A stretch of 64,000 nucleotides of DNA. It comes from JAEUTH01 sp039931675. Its GTDB lineage: Bacteria; Bacteroidota; Bacteroidia; AKYH767-A; OLB10. The position numbers and the translations under genes are program-made. The notes under the pieces were generated by a model that saw only the letters and a program-made list of their open reading frames with translations, made no database searches and had not been told where the DNA came from. Of the stretch, positions 55,848 to 64,000 are shown in pieces. Location of the stretch: contig JBDTRM010000260.1 in assembly GCA_039931675.1 (NCBI GenBank), forward strand, positions 37,159-101,158, given 5' to 3'. How positions within the stretch are numbered: position 1 is the first letter of the stretch; every line of letters begins with the position of its first letter.

Positions 55848-57302
55848 ATGGAGAAGAAATTAATAGTACATGATATTATTATAAACGATGATCCGAAGTT
55901 TGACGAATCTCTTACTAGAGCTGAGCATTTTGTAACTCAAATGGTAAATAGAATTGATGTAAAAAACTATGCTCAATTTAAAACTATGTTCAATGAATTA
56001 GATAGAGAAATAAATTTTCGTCTATGGATACATATTGGAATGTTAAATAATCCTGATCCCAAAACGTGGAAAGGGTATATAATTAAAAAAAGCATTGATG
56101 GGAATAGAAAATTTAAGAACTTAAAACTTCAATTTCTAACTAGAGAACCAACAAAAATTAATGAATTTGAAGGAATGCCTTTAATTAACATTGAACAAAG
56201 CGTAAATGAGGATTTCAAAATTGATAAATATTCAGCAAATAATAAATCTTCTTTGATTCAAACCTTTGCAGAAGCAAAGGCAAAAGAAAATACAGATTAT
56301 GTTGGAGGCGATCCGTTTAGTGCAATTGAAAAAGCAAAAAAGGTTCTTGATGTTCTTAAAGAAAATGGAATAGATTTGACTAATTATGCATTTGTAAGTT
56401 TAGGCGGAGGAGATGGTACTGAACTATTATATGAAATTGAAAAAAGCTCCTGTAAAATTGGATACATGATTGAGTATGAGGCCGAATCAAATGATAGGTT
56501 TGATAAGTATAAGGAACCATTTGCTGATTGGGTAAAACCCAAAGTTATAAAATTGAAAAACCGTGAAGCAGATTTGTTTGATGAAACAAAGTTTCAGACC
56601 CTTAAAGGGTACATTGAATCAGATAAATTAGACGGAGTAATAATTACTATTCATGCTGTACTTCATGAACTAAACACCCGAAGTAATGTTAGAGAGGAAT
56701 TTAATTTAGAAACATTTTTTCATAGAATAAGCGAATTACATAAGAATATTTTTTTAATTATTCGTGAACCAGGGATTGCAGAAAATTGGACAGATAAAGT
56801 CAAAATAAAAATTGAAAATAAAAAAGTTGAAAATAAAAAATTGAAATTTATTAAGGAGAATTTTCCAAATACTAGTGCTATTGACAACGATAAAATTTTT
56901 AATAAGATTATTGAGAAATTAAAGGAAAAGTACTTCCGAGATAACAAGCATGAATTTACTTTTAATGATGAGAAAAAAGAATTTTTTGTCACTAAGGACT
57001 TAGCAATGGAAGCCTTGTATAAATTTTTTTATTTACAAGATATTTATTACGAATTAGGAGAATTACAAACTTCAAAATCAAGAAAAGAAATTCAAGAGGC
57101 CTTAGTTAAGGCAGGATTTTCAATCTTGGAATCAGAAGCAATGGGAACCACATCACTAAAAGATAATTTTAAGAAATATCAAATCAAAGTTTACGAAGAT
57201 GACGAAAAATTTATATTGCCAAGACCTTTAAGTTTTTCATATACAATCGCTGAAAATGGTTCTACTCCGAATGCTGCAGGTAACCATTGGGATTTGAATT
57301 AA
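55848..57302 (+). CDS. Methyltransferase-like partner of the 1721-residue protein
   Basis: This 484-residue protein has no assignment. It contains a Rossmann-type nucleotide loop FVSLGGGDGTELLYEI (Gly186-Thr191), followed by the acidic strand YMIEYEAES, and a later strand VIITIHAVLHEL (about 264-275). These match motifs I, post-I and IV of class I SAM-dependent methyltransferases. The first 120 residues form an alpha/beta region (LIVHDIIINDDPKFD; LQFLTREPTK) that might be a receiver-like fold, but this is weak. The C-terminal 100 residues (RKEIQEALVKAGFSILESEA) are unrecognised. Only 3 bases separate its start from the stop of the upstream gene, so translation is probably coupled. Its base composition is as AT-rich as that gene, which suggests they moved together. 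Confidence 0.8.
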   Translation: MEKKLIVHDIIINDDPKFDESLTRAEHFVTQMVNRIDVKNYAQFKTMFNELDREINFRLWIHIGMLNNPDPKTWKGYIIKKSIDGNRKFKNLKLQFLTREPTKINEFEGMPLINIEQSVNEDFKIDKYSANNKSSLIQTFAEAKAKENTDYVGGDPFSAIEKAKKVLDVLKENGIDLTNYAFVSLGGGDGTELLYEIEKSSCKIGYMIEYEAESNDRFDKYKEPFADWVKPKVIKLKNREADLFDETKFQTLKGYIESDKLDGVIITIHAVLHELNTRSNVREEFNLETFFHRISELHKNIFLIIREPGIAENWTDKVKIKIENKKVENKKLKFIKENFPNTSAIDNDKIFNKIIEKLKEKYFRDNKHEFTFNDEKKEFFVTKDLAMEALYKFFYLQDIYYELGELQTSKSRKEIQEALVKAGFSILESEAMGTTSLKDNFKKYQIKVYEDDEKFILPRPLSFSYTIAENGSTPNAAGNHWDLN

Positions 57303-57405
57303 TAAGAAATAAGTATTTATGAAGTGATGCATCTTCTCAACAAAGATTGTATTGTAAAAATGCAGAGAAGAATAATGAAGGCTTCCCAGACTGACAGAAG
57401 ACGAA

Positions 57406-57522
57406 ATGTTTGAAAAAATTCAAGAGTGGAATGAAAGGAAGAAAAATCTTATTACTAAAGAATACGTGCATATTGCAATGGAGCATTTGCAAAGCTTTGG
57501 AACTCACTTAAATTTTGCCTAA
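57406..57522 (+). CDS. Small unassigned ORF, possibly a remnant
   Basis: A 38-residue frame (MFEKIQEWNERKKNLITKEY and onward to SFGTHLNFA) remains open 10 codons upstream of its ATG. It is charged and helical and reads like the end of a larger protein. No function can be given. It lies 104 bases after the methyltransferase-like gene and may be a fragment left at the edge of the accessory island. Confidence 0.3.
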   Translation: MFEKIQEWNERKKNLITKEYVHIAMEHLQSFGTHLNFA

Positions 57523-57589
57523 AATTTTAGTGTCTTTAATCTGGGAAAGACGTTATAAGCTATTTTTGTCATTCACTTAAACCAGGGCT

Positions 57590-57614
57590 GCCGCAAGTCG
57601 TCCACGCTTGTGGC
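57590..57614. repeat. GCCGCAAG hairpin element
   Basis: GCCGCAAG (57590-57597) pairs with CTTGTGGC (57607-57614) with one G-T wobble and a 9-base loop. The same GC-rich sequence stands out in an AT-rich gap and looks like a dispersed repeat, but I see no second copy in this window. Confidence 0.5.
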
Positions 57615-57701
57615 GAAACATCCTGTGAAAAACAAAACATGATGATTAGTAGATTCTTTTCGGTGCAGCTATCTACCCAACTTCCAACCTCCAACCAGAA
57701 C

Positions 57702-57869
57702 CTAAACTCTAAAAGCTTTCCCTGTCAGCTTTAAAAACAAACCTTCCAGACCTTCTTCTTTATGCCCGGTTAATAGTTTATCTAAATCATCGTGCAAAAA
57801 AATTTTACCTTCATCAATCAATACTATGCGGTTGCGTAAGTCTTGTGCTTCATTTTCACTCCAGGTAAA
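57702..57869 (-). pseudogene. C-terminal remnant of an ABC-transporter ATPase
   Basis: Read on the minus strand, 55 codons give FTWSENEAQDLRNRIVLID, then EGKIFLHDDLDKLLTGHKEE and the end FLKLTGKAFRV before a TAG stop. RIVLIDEGKI corresponds to the strand after the H-loop of ABC ATPases (usual pattern 'rivlLdeGki'). There is no start codon, and a stop precedes it, so the Walker A, signature and Walker B parts are missing. It is the broken end of a gene next to the right border of the accessory island. Confidence 0.8.
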
Positions 57870-57964
57870 AAAAAATTACTCCTTAAATATTATACTTACA
57901 AGTTGTATGGAAATTAACAGGCTTAAACATCAATCAAGCAAATGATAAATCAACATCTTAAATC

Positions 57965-58177
57965 ATGATCAGGGTTACTTTATTTTCTCTTTCGTTACTT
58001 ATTTTAATAAAAGCTCATGCTCAACCCGGTGGTGGTGGCGGACTTACCATCAAAAATATATATGATAAAAATTTAACACCTGTTGCTTTTAATTCACCCC
58101 GATTAACAATCAGAAATTTTGTGCTTAGCGGTAATAGTGTTTATGAGGAGTGTATGATTTCAAACCAATACAATTAA
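57965..58177 (+). pseudogene. N-terminal piece of a frameshifted TPR protein
   Basis: This 70-residue frame begins with a signal peptide (MIRVTLFSLSLLILIKAHAQ), then a Gly run and TIKNIYDKNLTPVAFN. It overlaps the next frame by 28 bases. Reading SVYEE here and then switching at about 58150 into YDFKPIQLMPSKWNYYSGG gives one continuous exported protein, so the two frames are parts of one gene split by a one-base shift. Confidence 0.75.
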
Positions 58178-59520
58178 TGCCATCAAAATGGAATTACTAT
58201 TCAGGAGGTGAACAGACCTATAGGGATCAACGATTATTAATTGAGTATAGATCAGAAACAATGATTGTTGATTTCCTGGATATTCTCCAGGAAAACGGAA
58301 TGGGTAATTCAGATTACATGGATTCATTAGTTTTTTCCAGCGGGTATTTCATTGTAAAAACAAATCCAAATATTAATGAAAGGAATAACGATTGGCAGCA
58401 AAATTCTGCAATACTTAATAATGGCATTACTCCATTTACAATTGCAGCATTAAAAGAACCGGGATGGATTAATTACAACATCAATTCAGATGGTTCATTT
58501 CTAAGAGAGGAAAATCTCACACCGCATTTTATTTTAAAGCGTGGAGTTAATTCTTTCAGAAAAGAAAAGTACCATGCTGCAATTGCCGATATAGAATTTT
58601 CCATTAGAAAAGGCTTACCCACCAAAGAAAAAGAAGAAGCACTTGCAACATTAGCATCATGTTATTCGAAGAAGTATGATTATGAAACAGCACTTGCACT
58701 GATTAATGAAATAATTGATTCGCGAAGTGTTGATGATAACTACAGGCTGATGAATTATTTCAAAGCGCGGATTGAAATATTCACAGCTTTGAAAAAATAT
58801 GACCTTGCTTTGAACGATTACGATTACATTATTCTTAACACCAATGAGTATCAACTTGCTTACATTGCGGAGAAAGCCGGATACAAAAAAAAATATCTCT
58901 TCGATTGCCAATCATCCATACAGGATTTTGAAAAAATAATCATTGAAATTCCAAATGATCATCTCAGCGACCGGCCCGGTGGTCGGTCTGAATATGCAGA
59001 AACTTTTTTTGCTTATGCTTCGCTCGAATATTCCTGTGGACAATATAATAATGCATTCAGTCACTGGCTTAAAGCAATGGAATTTGGTTATGGGCAAACA
59101 AGCGCTGATTATGCAGTTCATTGTTTTGATTCGATAATCAATATGTTTCCAAATGTTCCTGAACTTTATTTATCTCGTGCCATAGCGTATTACAAAAGAG
59201 CGCCTTATTCAGGCTGGGGCGATCAGACAAAAGAAGTATTGCAAAAATCTGTTATTGATATTGACAAAGCCGAACAACTTGGTATGAGCGATTTCAGAAT
59301 TAACCTGTATCGTGCACAATCACTCAACCTTTTAAAAATGAATGATGATGCATTAACTGAAATAAATATTGCCATCAAAAAAAACAAAGACGATCCGCGT
59401 GCTTATGCTGTGCGTTATCAAATATTAAGCGACCTGGGAAAAACGGTTTGGGGAAAAGATCATCCTGACCTTATTAAATACAGGGAACTATGTAAGGAGT
59501 GGAACTTTTCAGAGAAATGA
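58150..59520 (+). CDS. TPR-repeat protein, main part of a frameshifted gene
   Basis: This 456-residue frame starts with GTG only because the true N-terminus, with a signal peptide, lies in the frame at 57965-58177. About 1-110 is an unassigned domain (GGEQTYRDQRLLIEYRSET). From about 120 onward there are tetratricopeptide repeats: RGVNSFRKEKYHAAIADIEF, LATLASCYSKKYDYETALAL, FTALKKYDLALNDYDYI, ATFFAYASLEYSCG-like and DDALTEINIAIKKNKDDPRA. TPRs form helical scaffolds for protein binding. The location is probably periplasmic if the frame is intact in the living cell. Confidence 0.85.
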   Translation: MYDFKPIQLMPSKWNYYSGGEQTYRDQRLLIEYRSETMIVDFLDILQENGMGNSDYMDSLVFSSGYFIVKTNPNINERNNDWQQNSAILNNGITPFTIAALKEPGWINYNINSDGSFLREENLTPHFILKRGVNSFRKEKYHAAIADIEFSIRKGLPTKEKEEALATLASCYSKKYDYETALALINEIIDSRSVDDNYRLMNYFKARIEIFTALKKYDLALNDYDYIILNTNEYQLAYIAEKAGYKKKYLFDCQSSIQDFEKIIIEIPNDHLSDRPGGRSEYAETFFAYASLEYSCGQYNNAFSHWLKAMEFGYGQTSADYAVHCFDSIINMFPNVPELYLSRAIAYYKRAPYSGWGDQTKEVLQKSVIDIDKAEQLGMSDFRINLYRAQSLNLLKMNDDALTEINIAIKKNKDDPRAYAVRYQILSDLGKTVWGKDHPDLIKYRELCKEWNFSEK

Positions 59521-59532
59521 ATTTGAAATTTG

Positions 59533-59772
59533 ATCATCAATTACATTGATGATGCGCCAATAGGAAAATTAAACCACTGATATTTTAATATTTATGTTAC
59601 AGAGGCAGAAAGCAACCATCTTTATTTATAAACAGTGTTCACTACTATTTAAAATAAACTTCTTTTAAAACACAATTTTTCAAACACAATTCATTATGCG
59701 AAAACTAAAAAGGAGTATCCCCACCCCTGCTATCGTAAGGCGTGTCGCTTTGGTAAGGGCTCATGCCTTACC
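59533..59772. repeat. Hairpins in the gap after the TPR gene
   Basis: ATCATCAA (59533-59540) pairs with TTGATGAT (59546-59553) 13 bases past the TPR stop codon, a weak terminator candidate without a T-run. GGTAAGG (59752-59758) pairs with CCTTACC (59766-59772), and GTAAGGC at 59735 could compete for the same arm. The rest of the gap 59521-59856 is AT-rich with no gene. Confidence 0.5.
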
Positions 59773-59856
59773 CGCCTGTGCAAAGTGATTAGTATCCAAT
59801 ACAAATTCCTTTAAGCTTATGCCATGCGTTAGGCAAAGAAATATGGAGTAAATTAA

Positions 59857-60522
59857 TTATAGCTGCTTTCCCAATTTATTAATATCCCTCACTTCCAAAA
59901 TCTGCTTATCGCTGCCTATGATAAGACAGTTAATCATAGCGAGGGCTACCTGCTTCAAAGTGCTGGTACTGTTGGGTAATACTACTTTCAGGAATGGATA
60001 CATCCAGCCGAAATATTTGTAGGCGCTTACAGCATTTTTTTGACCGGGAGTAATTTTCATAAAGCCGGGACGGAAGTTGTAAACTTTTTTAAAAGGCATT
60101 TTTGCAAGTGTGTTTTCGGTTTTGCCTTTTACACGCGCCCACATCAGCTTGCCCTTTTCGGTGCTGTCAGTACTGGCACCGCTAACATAAATAAAAGTCA
60201 TTTGCGGATTTTGTTGCAGCAACACTTTGGCAAAATGAATGGTGGTATCGTAAGTGATGCGTGTATATTCAGCTTCTTTCATTCCCACACTGCTTACACC
60301 GGCACAGAAAAAACAGGCATCGTAGCCTTGCAGGTTTTTATCATCATCTTTCAAATTCAAAAAATCAGGCACTATATATTCTTTCAACTTTGGGTTAGAC
60401 ATCCCGTTAGATTTTCTGCTCACGCTCAGCACTTCTGAAATTTGAGGATGCGCCAGACATTCTATTAACACTCCTTCGCCTACCATGCCTGTAGCTCCGG
60501 TTAGAATTACTTTATAGTTCAT
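59857..60522 (-). CDS. NAD(P)-binding Rossmann protein (NmrA/HTATIP2-like)
   Basis: This 221-residue protein of the atypical short-chain dehydrogenase type has the dinucleotide loop VILTGATGMVGEGVL at its N-terminus, a strand YDACFFCAGVSSVG and the later strand MTFIYVSGASTDS. The region WARVKGKTENTLAKMPFKKV has a Lys where the catalytic YxxxK would be, and there is no Tyr four residues before it, so it may act as a sensor or isomerase rather than a normal dehydrogenase. No operon partner is evident; the cytochrome gene 55 bases upstream is on the same strand. Confidence 0.88.
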   Translation of the reverse strand: MNYKVILTGATGMVGEGVLIECLAHPQISEVLSVSRKSNGMSNPKLKEYIVPDFLNLKDDDKNLQGYDACFFCAGVSSVGMKEAEYTRITYDTTIHFAKVLLQQNPQMTFIYVSGASTDSTEKGKLMWARVKGKTENTLAKMPFKKVYNFRPGFMKITPGQKNAVSAYKYFGWMYPFLKVVLPNSTSTLKQVALAMINCLIIGSDKQILEVRDINKLGKQL

Positions 60523-60577
60523 TGAGAAATTTATTAATCAATAATAGTTAAAAGGGGATACAGGGAAAAAGCCAGGT

Positions 60578-61030
60578 TTACCTTCCCTTTTTTTTCACCT
60601 GTAAAGTTGAGTCAATCAATGCGAGAAAAACTTTTGAGTCAGGCTCCTTAGTTCCATGGTGACAGGTATAGCAAACTATTGCGTGGATTGTATCGGGCTG
60701 ATCTGAATGTTCCTCGTTGAAATAATTCGCATTAAGATAGGCCGTCATTTGAAACATCTTGCGTGCTATATTTTTTTCCTCTTTTTTATCGCTTGCAAAA
60801 TCAAGGTGCCTGTTGGTAGTGTCTGCATTTGCTGCATGACAGAAAGAACATTTCACGCCAAGAGAAACAGCAAAGTGATCCATCACTGAATCAAGTTTCT
60901 CCTTGCTGATGTCTTTGGGTAGTACTTTAAGATTTTTAAAACCATCCGGTGCATTTGGTTTATAAGAAGTTGCGCTGATCGTAAAAATCATGCTGATAAT
61001 AAACAGAACTGTTAAGTATTTTTCTTTCAT
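60578..61030 (-). CDS. Diheme c-type cytochrome (reaction-centre cytochrome-like)
   Basis: This is a 150-residue exported electron carrier. The signal peptide is MKEKYLTVLFIISMIFTISA. Two heme-binding motifs are present, CSFCH (about 60) and CYTCH (about 121). The text LKVLPKDISKEKLDSVMDHF, VSLGVKCSFCH and ARKMFQMTAYLN (possible axial Met) match a family annotated from the photosynthetic reaction-centre cytochrome subunit but common in non-photosynthetic Bacteroidota. Its partner enzyme is not encoded in this window. Confidence 0.9.
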   Translation of the reverse strand: MKEKYLTVLFIISMIFTISATSYKPNAPDGFKNLKVLPKDISKEKLDSVMDHFAVSLGVKCSFCHAANADTTNRHLDFASDKKEEKNIARKMFQMTAYLNANYFNEEHSDQPDTIHAIVCYTCHHGTKEPDSKVFLALIDSTLQVKKKGR

Positions 61031-61119
61031 TTTATAAAACGTTTAATTAATGAGCTGTTAAATTTACAAATCTTTAATTTTCCTGAAAACTACTTCAGTG
61101 TGGTGAAGCTTGGCTCCAT

Positions 61120-63735
61120 TCACGGCTGAATAAGTTTGGCAATCAAACCGCTCCATCCCGTTTGATGTGATGCTCCCAAACCTTTTCCGTTTTCACCATG
61201 AAAATATTCATGGAATAAAATGTAGTTATTGAAATTCAGATCGTGTTGTCCTTTTTCATTGGTGCCTGAAACCGGCCTGTTGCCGTTTTTATCTTTCACA
61301 AATAATTGAACAAGTCTTTTGGTAAGCTCTTCAGAAATCTGTTTTAACGTAAAAAGATTTCCTGAACCTGTTGGATATTCAACTTTAAAATCGTCACCAT
61401 AGTAATAATGAAAACGCTGCAATGATTCAATGATAAGAAAATTTACAGGCATCCACACGGGGCCACGCCAGTTAGAGTTGCCCCCGAATACTTCTGTTTC
61501 CGATTCGCCCGGTGTGTATTTTACACTCGATAACGTTTCATTCATATTTATTTCAAACGGATGTTCCTGATGATATTTTGATAATGAGCGTATTCCATAA
61601 GGAGAAAGAAATTCAGCTTCATCCAACATCCGTTTCAATATCCTTTTCATCCGGTGTCCACGCAACATGGAGAGGAGGTGACGGTCTTCACTATTCTTTT
61701 CATGCCAATGAGAAACAAGATCAGCAAGTTCGGGTCTGTGTTCAAGAAACCATTTTAAACGTATATTAAATTCAGGAAGGTTCAGCAATTCATGATCCAA
61801 TACTTCAACAGCAAACAATGGAATTAATCCTACTATGGAACGTACTTTTAATTTCACACATTTATTGTACGGCAATCGAAGTACATCATAATAAAACTGG
61901 TCTTCTTCGCACCATAATCCTTCACCGTTCTCACCCATTTGCGACATAGCCCCGGCTATATAAAGAAAGTGCTCAAAGAATTTTGAAGCCATGTCTTCAT
62001 ATACAGCATTTGATTTCGCTAACTCCAATGATATGCGCATCATGTTAAGCGAATACATGGCCATCCAGCTCGTGCCATCCGACTGCTCTATATAACTTCC
62101 TCCCGGTAATGGCGCACTCCTGTCAAAAACACCAACGTTATCTAAACCAAGGAATCCACCTTCGAAAAGATTGTTGCCCTCACTGTCTTTACGGTTTACC
62201 CACCATGTAAAATTTATAATAAGCTTGTGAAAAACTGCCTCAAGAAATCTGATATCGCCAATGCCATTATTCATCTTTTGATCCATTTCATAAACCCTCC
62301 ATGTGGCATAAGCATGCACGGGAGGATTGGTGGCGCCTAATGCCCATTCGTAAGCAGGCAGTTGCCCGTTTGGATGCATATACCATTCGCGCACAAATAA
62401 CTGCAACTGGTGTTTTGCAAAATGGCTGTCAACCATCGCTAATGCAATGCAATGAAAGGCAAGATCCCATGATGCATACCACGGGTATTCCCATTTATCG
62501 GGCATTGAAATAATGTCAGCATTGTTCAGATGTTTCCAGTCATGATTTCTTCCTTTCCATCTTTCAGCCGGAGGTGCCGGTTGGGCCGGATCGCCTTGCA
62601 GCCATTGCGCAACATCATAATAATAGAACTGCTTGCTCCATAACATGCCTGCCAATGCCTGGCGCTGCACAAGCCGTTCATCTGATGATGAAATGTCTTT
62701 TTGAAGTTCATTGTAAAAATCATCGGCTTCATTTTTTCTTGCTTCAAATATTTTATCAAACGCAGCAAAAGGATTTTCCATGCCGCTGGGTTCAAGACGT
62801 AAACAAATAGTTTCAGTTGTTCCTGCTTTTACTATAATATCATAATTGATTGCCGCCTTTGTACCGGTCTTTGCTTTGTTTATGGCATTTTCATTTCCTG
62901 AGACAATGTAGTTGTTGATTCCGTCTTTAAAAAAACCTTCATTATTTTTTACACCATATAATCTTTCGCTGTTGGTTTCATTATCACAAAAAAGTAATTC
63001 AGGATTTTTATCACAATGCATAACCATCTCACCAAGCGCTTTATGTTCAATCGTTATGATTGCATTTTCATTCGAAAACATATTTGGTTTGTAATTATCA
63101 TATCCCCATGACCAGGTATTGCGAAACCAAAGTTGCGGCAATACATTAAGCGCTGCATCATCACTGCCGCGATTGCATACCGTTATTTTAATAAGAATAT
63201 CATCGGGATTGTTTTTTGCAAATTCAACAAACACATCAAAATATTTATCGTCATTAAAAATGTCCGTGTCAATTAATTCAAATTCAGGTTCAAGCCTTGT
63301 TCTCTTTTTATTTTCATTCACTAACCATTCGTATGGGAATTCATGCTGAGAATATTTGTAAAGCATTTTCAGGTATGAATGGGTAGGCGTGTTGTCGAGA
63401 TAGTAATAAAGCTCCTTTACATCTTCACCATGATTGCCCTCAGGTGACGATAAACCAAACATGCGTTCTTTGATTATCGGATCTTTTTTATTCCAAAGTG
63501 CAAGTGAGAAACAAAGAAGTTGTTGATCATCACAATAGCCTGCAATACCTTCCTCACCCCAGCGATATGCTTTGCTGCGCGCCATACCGTGTGTTATATA
63601 CTCCCATGCCAAACCATCAGCGCTGTAATCTTCTCTTACAGTTCCCCATTGCCGTTCGGCCAGGTATGGTCCCCAGTTTTTCCATTTAGCCTTTTTGGAG
63701 AATGCATCTTGTAAGCGTTCGTTTTCTTTTGTCAT
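61120..63735 (-). CDS. GH63/MGH1-like glycoside hydrolase
   Basis: This 871-residue enzyme belongs to the (alpha/alpha)6-barrel family related to glucosidase I (GH63) and mannosylglycerate hydrolase. The N-terminal part begins WGPYLAERQWGTVREDYSAD, with NHGEDVKELYYYLDNTPTHS following. The barrel has WEYPWYASWDLAFHCIALAM (about 410-430), GGFLGLDNVGVFDRSAP and the late motif NWRGPVWMPVNFLI. No signal peptide is present, so it probably works in the cytoplasm, perhaps on glucosylglycerate, mannosylglycerate or an oligosaccharide. The start is the ATG at 63735, one codon after a GTG. It follows a RibD_C reductase gene on the same strand. Confidence 0.9.
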   Translation of the reverse strand: MTKENERLQDAFSKKAKWKNWGPYLAERQWGTVREDYSADGLAWEYITHGMARSKAYRWGEEGIAGYCDDQQLLCFSLALWNKKDPIIKERMFGLSSPEGNHGEDVKELYYYLDNTPTHSYLKMLYKYSQHEFPYEWLVNENKKRTRLEPEFELIDTDIFNDDKYFDVFVEFAKNNPDDILIKITVCNRGSDDAALNVLPQLWFRNTWSWGYDNYKPNMFSNENAIITIEHKALGEMVMHCDKNPELLFCDNETNSERLYGVKNNEGFFKDGINNYIVSGNENAINKAKTGTKAAINYDIIVKAGTTETICLRLEPSGMENPFAAFDKIFEARKNEADDFYNELQKDISSSDERLVQRQALAGMLWSKQFYYYDVAQWLQGDPAQPAPPAERWKGRNHDWKHLNNADIISMPDKWEYPWYASWDLAFHCIALAMVDSHFAKHQLQLFVREWYMHPNGQLPAYEWALGATNPPVHAYATWRVYEMDQKMNNGIGDIRFLEAVFHKLIINFTWWVNRKDSEGNNLFEGGFLGLDNVGVFDRSAPLPGGSYIEQSDGTSWMAMYSLNMMRISLELAKSNAVYEDMASKFFEHFLYIAGAMSQMGENGEGLWCEEDQFYYDVLRLPYNKCVKLKVRSIVGLIPLFAVEVLDHELLNLPEFNIRLKWFLEHRPELADLVSHWHEKNSEDRHLLSMLRGHRMKRILKRMLDEAEFLSPYGIRSLSKYHQEHPFEINMNETLSSVKYTPGESETEVFGGNSNWRGPVWMPVNFLIIESLQRFHYYYGDDFKVEYPTGSGNLFTLKQISEELTKRLVQLFVKDKNGNRPVSGTNEKGQHDLNFNNYILFHEYFHGENGKGLGASHQTGWSGLIAKLIQP

Positions 63736-63820
63736 CACATTTTATTATAAATGTTTTCATCTTTCTTATAATTTAACTCTCCATTTACAATTCTTGCAGG
63801 TTCTGTGTAAGGATGTGCTG

Positions 63821-64000
63821 TTAATGTTTTGGTTTTATAACAGCATATTTTGTAATCAATGTTCCCTGTTCATTTACTTTTTCACAACTGATTAACTGCA
63901 GTTTAATATCAAGCCTTTCTTCAACAACAAAATTGCCTCCTGTTCCGAATATTTTTGGTTCAATCGTTAACCACAATTCATCTATCAATTGTTCTTTTAA
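63821..64000 (-). CDS. RibD_C/dihydrofolate-reductase-like protein, 5' end outside window
   Basis: The last 59 codons of a minus-strand gene read LKEQLIDELWLTIEPKIFGT, GGNFVVEERLDIKLQLI and KYAVIKPKH, then TAA. DELWLTIEPKIFGTG is the C-terminal pattern of RibD_C-type NADPH reductases. The N-terminal part with the nucleotide-binding site is outside the window, so the exact reaction is open. The gap to the glycosidase start (63736-63820) has no gene that I can support. Confidence 0.8.
   Translation of the reverse strand, partial: LKEQLIDELWLTIEPKIFGTGGNFVVEERLDIKLQLISCEKVNEQGTLITKYAVIKPKH

Noticed and set aside
60040..60438. Plus-strand frame of 132 codons opposite the NAD(P)-binding protein
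   Set aside because: Antisense shadow without any recognisable domain.
63736..63820. Coding-looking text (HPYTEPARIVNGEL) between the RibD_C stop and the glycosidase start
   Set aside because: It is short, has no start, and the upstream protein already ends in the way its family does.

Overview
The window reads as a chromosomal segment of a Bacteroidota bacterium, probably a non-model member of the Chitinophagales/Sphingobacteriales side of the phylum (inference). The evidence is at least five secreted proteins with C-terminal type IX secretion (T9SS) sorting domains, adjacent gldB and gldC gliding genes, a fused lpxC/fabZ gene, a TonB-dependent receptor with an N-terminal carboxypeptidase-regulatory-like domain, AT-rich codon use and few visible Shine-Dalgarno sequences. 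I saw no rRNA, tRNA, CRISPR array or transposase, but tRNAs were not searched for systematically.

Layout. 1-6.6 kb: the 3' part of a hybrid NRPS-PKS (A-PCP-KS-degenerate AT), a GT4 glycosyltransferase and a TylF-like methyltransferase. 6.6-22 kb: surface and secretion genes, namely T9SS cargo proteins (one frameshifted in its sorting tail), an ABC exporter, an OmpA-family protein, a choice-of-anchor-L protein, a TonB-dependent receptor, YqeY and a large propeller/PKD T9SS protein. 22-29 kb: nadE, an outer-membrane barrel, gldB, gldC and a paralogue of the propeller/PKD protein. 29-30 kb: a gene-free block of duplicated and tandem repeats. 30-35.3 kb: engB, a lone ABC ATPase and the lipid A genes lpxA, lpxC/fabZ and lpxD, all on the minus strand. 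35.7-49.2 kb: an EVE protein, a sulfotransferase, a 2801-residue surface protein with beta-helix and SprB repeats, a PQQ-like propeller and an MDR dehydrogenase. 49.5-57.9 kb: an AT-rich accessory island. 58-64 kb: a frameshifted TPR protein, an NAD(P)-binding protein, a diheme cytochrome, a GH63-like glycosidase and the end of a RibD_C reductase.

The most promising undescribed system is the two-gene operon at 50679-57302. Its first product (1721 residues) appears to combine a STAS-like domain, a GHKL-type ATPase, two phosphoribosyltransferase-like domains, a CxxC pair, a helical region and a C-terminal degenerate GHKL-like module. The second product (484 residues) begins three bases later and carries a methyltransferase-like nucleotide-binding motif. 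An HNH endonuclease lies just upstream and a broken ABC-transporter ATPase marks the right side, so the block looks like an accessory, possibly defensive, island.

The intergenic regions carry several families of short palindromes and tandem 'word' repeats. Members of the same families also lie in frame inside at least four genes (the NRPS-PKS, nadE and two T9SS proteins), always at domain linkers.
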